In this document: positions 61,605-64,000 of the stretch, one piece after another
How the letters are laid out: the number at the start of each line of letters is the position of its first letter
How positions within the stretch are numbered: the first letter of the stretch is position 1
Source: Fusicatenibacter saccharivorans
GTDB lineage: Bacteria; Bacillota; Clostridia; Lachnospirales; Lachnospiraceae
Assembly (NCBI RefSeq): GCF_027667425.1
Contig: NZ_JAQEGR010000015.1
Span: 1-64,000 of the forward strand
Length of the DNA stretch: 64,000 bases
Direction: 5' to 3'
Translations under genes and position numbers: made by a program
The notes under the pieces: generated by a model
What the model was told of the DNA's origin: nothing
What the model saw: only the letters and a program-made list of their open reading frames with translations
Databases searched by the model: none

Positions 61605-63041
61605 ATGCAGCCATCGTCAAACAATTGTTATGATACCGGTCTCCGGGAGGAATGTGGTGTTTTCGGCATTTACGATCTGGATGGTGCCGACGTCAGTCCT
61701 TCGATCTACTATGGCCTTTCCGCCCTGCAGCACAGAGGACAAGAGTCCTGCGGAATTGCCGTCTCTGACACCAGCGGTCCAAAGGGCCATGTGAAATCCT
61801 ACAAAGGCCTTGGCCTTGTCAACGAAGTTTTCAAAGAATCCAAATTAGAAGAGCTGTCCGGCAATATCGGCATCGGCCATGTCCGGTACTCTACCACCGG
61901 TTCCACTACCGTAGAGAATGCACAGCCGCTCGTTCTGAATTATCTGAAAGGCTCCCTCGCCCTTGCGCACAACGGAAATCTGGTCAACGCTATGGAACTG
62001 CGCGAGCAGATGGAAAACACCGGCGCAATTTTTCACACTTCGATTGACTCTGAAATCATCGCCTACGGCATTGCGCGGGAACGCGTTCATTCCAAAACGG
62101 TAGAAGAAGCGATTCTGCGCACGGTAAAAGAAATCCGCGGCGCCTATGCCCTTGTCATCATGAGCCCGAGAAAACTCATCGGCGTGCGCGACCCATACGG
62201 CTTAAAACCGCTCTGCATCGGAAAGCGGGACAACGCCTGGGTTCTCGCCTCGGAAAGCTGCGCCCTCACTTCGATCGGCGCTGAATTCGTCCGCGATGTC
62301 GCTCCGGGAGAAATTGTAACGTTTGACAAAACCGGAAATCTGAAATCCGAATTTATGCCGGTTGACGTAAAAAAAGCGCATTGTATTTTTGAATATATTT
62401 ATTTTGCCCGCCTCGACAGCAAAATAGACAACATCAGTGTCTATGAAGCCAGAATCCGCGGCGGCGCAACGCTTGCAAAGACCTATCCGGTTGACGCAGA
62501 TCTTGTCTGCGGCGTTCCGGACTCCGGACTTGCCTCCGCAAAAGGCTATTCCGAAGAATCCGGCATTCCGTTCGGTCTTGCCTTCCACAAAAACAGCTAT
62601 GTCGGCCGTACCTTTATCAAACCGACACAAAAGGAACGGGAATCCAGCGTAAAAATCAAGCTGAGTGTTCTGGAATCCGTCGTAAAAGGAAAACGAATTG
62701 TCCTCGTTGACGATTCCATTGTCCGCGGAACAACGATTTCGAATCTGATTACGATGCTGCGAAAAGCCGGTGCGACCGAGGTTCATGTCCGTATCAGTTC
62801 CCCGCCGTTCCTGTATCCATGCTATTTTGGAACCGATGTGCCTTCCAACAAGCAGTTGATCGCAAGCTCCCATTCCACCGAGGAAATCCGCCAGCAGATC
62901 GGAGCGGACTCCCTGGGCTACATGCCGATCGAAAAGCTCCAGAACATGGTCGGTGACCTGCCGATCTGTCGTGCATGCTTCGACAGTCATTATCCGATGG
63001 AAGTACCAAAGCAGGATATCAGCGCTCTTCTGGAAAGCTGA
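61605..63041 (+). CDS. purF: Amidophosphoribosyltransferase
   Basis: 478 aa from ATG 61605 (AAAGGAG upstream). A short propeptide ends before nucleophile Cys 17 in EECGVFGIYD. Class II glutaminase motifs ALQHRGQESCGIAVS, GIGHVRYSTTG and AHNGNL follow. The phosphoribosyltransferase part has the PRPP loop IVLVDDSIVRGTT and cluster cysteines (PCYFG, PICRACFDSHY). It catalyses the first step of purine synthesis. The frame extending back to 61524 overlaps the promoter and is not used. Confidence 0.97.
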   Translation: MQPSSNNCYDTGLREECGVFGIYDLDGADVSPSIYYGLSALQHRGQESCGIAVSDTSGPKGHVKSYKGLGLVNEVFKESKLEELSGNIGIGHVRYSTTGSTTVENAQPLVLNYLKGSLALAHNGNLVNAMELREQMENTGAIFHTSIDSEIIAYGIARERVHSKTVEEAILRTVKEIRGAYALVIMSPRKLIGVRDPYGLKPLCIGKRDNAWVLASESCALTSIGAEFVRDVAPGEIVTFDKTGNLKSEFMPVDVKKAHCIFEYIYFARLDSKIDNISVYEARIRGGATLAKTYPVDADLVCGVPDSGLASAKGYSEESGIPFGLAFHKNSYVGRTFIKPTQKERESSVKIKLSVLESVVKGKRIVLVDDSIVRGTTISNLITMLRKAGATEVHVRISSPPFLYPCYFGTDVPSNKQLIASSHSTEEIRQQIGADSLGYMPIEKLQNMVGDLPICRACFDSHYPMEVPKQDISALLES

Positions 63042-63055
63042 TTTCGTTTTCTTTC

Positions 63056-63100
63056 CCCTTACCGTGCAGATCTTGCACCCGGTAGGGGGATTTCTTTTTT
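63056..63100 (+). terminator. purF terminator
   Basis: CCCCTTACCG pairs with CGGTAGGGGG, followed by ATTTCTTTTTT. Confidence 0.85.
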
Positions 63101-63161
63101 GAGCATGCATACTTTTCTGTATGGTTTGCATACAATACCTTCAAAAACAAAGGATCTCTTT

Positions 63162-64000
63162 ATGGATCTTACGGACATCATCTATTCCAACGATTACATC
63201 AACATTCTGATTCAGAATTACGTGGCACAGTCCGAGCGGTACCAGATGCTCTTTCCGGAATCCAGTGCCCTTCTTACACTGAATTCGCAGTATTCCGTTC
63301 TCTTTCTCGAGCGCAGCCTGCTCCCGGAAAATCTCTTTGGTGAAATTCTTTTTACCGGACTCCCGAAACTTTTCACGCCGCTTTCCACCCTCTCTTTAGA
63401 AGTCTCCGGCATTGTACAGACGCAGAATCTCTACGGCGGCGGGTATACCGGCAAAAATGTAATCCTGGGTTTTCTGGACACCGGCATCGATTACCGCCAC
63501 CCCGCCTTTCTGCGCAGCAACGGTCAGAGCCGGATTCTTTCCATCTGGGATCAGACCGACCGCACAGGCACACCGCCGCCGCAGTTTCCCTATGGCAGTC
63601 TCTACGAAAAGTCAGACCTTGACGATGCGCTTCGAAGCAGGGATCCTCTTTCTGTCGTTCCGGTCACGGATCCGGACGGACACGGAACATACGTCGCCGG
63701 AGTCGCTGGCGGTACTCCGAATGCGTCCGCCGGCTTTCTCGGTGCTGCACCGGAAGCCGATTTCGCTGTTGTTAAGTTAAAACCGGCGAAACAGAATCTG
63801 AAAGACTTTTATCTTGTCTCCACCAATGCTCCTGTCTTTGAAGAAGATGATCTTCTCTCTGCGATGCGTTTTCTAAACGAAGTCGCAGCCAGGGAGGGAA
63901 AACCACTGGTCATCTGTCTGGCACTTGGAACAAATCAGGGAAGTCATTCCGGAACCCTTCCCATCGCTCTGACGCTGGCGCGCTACGGAAATACGCCGGG
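63162..64000 (+). CDS. S8-family (subtilisin-like) serine protease, 5' part
   Basis: The frame is open from ATG 63162 (AAAGGATC upstream) to the window edge, about 280 residues seen. Catalytic Asp is in ILGFLDTGIDYRHPAF and catalytic His in DPDGHGTYVAGVAGG; the Ser region lies beyond the edge. The N-terminal part (DIIYSNDYINILIQNY) has no signal peptide and resembles the prodomain of Csp-type clostridial subtilases that act in spore germination or in the cytoplasm. Exact role not determinable. Confidence 0.88.
   Translation, partial: MDLTDIIYSNDYINILIQNYVAQSERYQMLFPESSALLTLNSQYSVLFLERSLLPENLFGEILFTGLPKLFTPLSTLSLEVSGIVQTQNLYGGGYTGKNVILGFLDTGIDYRHPAFLRSNGQSRILSIWDQTDRTGTPPPQFPYGSLYEKSDLDDALRSRDPLSVVPVTDPDGHGTYVAGVAGGTPNASAGFLGAAPEADFAVVKLKPAKQNLKDFYLVSTNAPVFEEDDLLSAMRFLNEVAAREGKPLVICLALGTNQGSHSGTLPIALTLARYGNTP

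Noticed and set aside
62202..63131. A 309-aa minus-strand frame opposite purF
   Set aside because: Fully antisense to a well-supported purF gene with no recognisable domain.
1..64000. tRNA or rRNA genes and classical IS transposases
   Set aside because: I saw no tRNA cloverleaf, rRNA sequence or DDE transposase in the window; short tRNAs could still have been missed by eye.

Overview
The window looks like chromosome from a gut Clostridia bacterium, most probably a Lachnospiraceae. The evidence is DapL-type lysine synthesis, an archaeal-type AspRS beside GatCAB, T-box leaders, an ANTAR protein beside glutamine synthetase, and a clostridial ICE of the Tn1549/CTn type. Roughly the first 23.2 kb is the right-hand part of that ICE. 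The rest (23.25-64 kb) is mostly housekeeping chromosome.

ICE, 1-23.2 kb. The window opens inside a serine recombinase of a nested element that has split the small Maff2 membrane-protein gene. Then come conjugation genes: a VirB6/TrbL-like protein, a SpoVG-domain protein, two DNA methyltransferases (one frameshifted, one without a normal start codon), PrgI, VirB4, an NlpC/P60 wall hydrolase, DUF4315, DUF4366 and small Cys-rich proteins. After two large hypothetical proteins come MobC, a MobA/VirD2-type relaxase (ATG changed to ACG) and a candidate oriT. An Xre regulator and a cargo block (response regulator, sensor kinase, ABC ATPase, FtsX permease) follow. The right end holds a sigma-like factor, a DUF6870-like protein and a full serine recombinase. 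Eleven copies of a palindrome (core GGGACAAAGTGTCCC or close variants) are spread over the ICE backbone. None lies in the 5.6-kb cargo block or in the chromosomal part. This is the most striking unexplained signal in the window.

The cargo block carries three promoters with the same tandem 11-bp operator and the same spacing to the -10. They precede the regulator operon, the transporter operon, and a third short transcript that has no credible ORF and ends at a terminator: a candidate regulated small RNA.

Chromosome, 23.25-64 kb. First come an Rpn-family gene at the ICE junction and an unrecognised Cys-containing protein. Next is a TRAP transporter operon behind a T-box leader; its DctM permease is fused to two tandem DctP-type binding domains. 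Then follow an anion permease, MiaB, a MATE pump, an AraC regulator with a GH2 beta-mannosidase, an M24 aminopeptidase, a polar amino-acid ABC transporter, a diguanylate cyclase with decayed regulatory remnants, and a DUF378 protein. An aspS-gatC-gatA-gatB operon (T-box controlled) makes Asn-tRNA and/or Gln-tRNA indirectly. A nitrogen block follows: gltB-gltD, glnA with a switch-like leader, an ANTAR regulator and dapL. The window ends with pyrG, a structured RNA gene with its own promoter and terminator, purF, and the start of an S8 protease gene.

Assignments rest on reading the sequence and family knowledge only. No database search was run.
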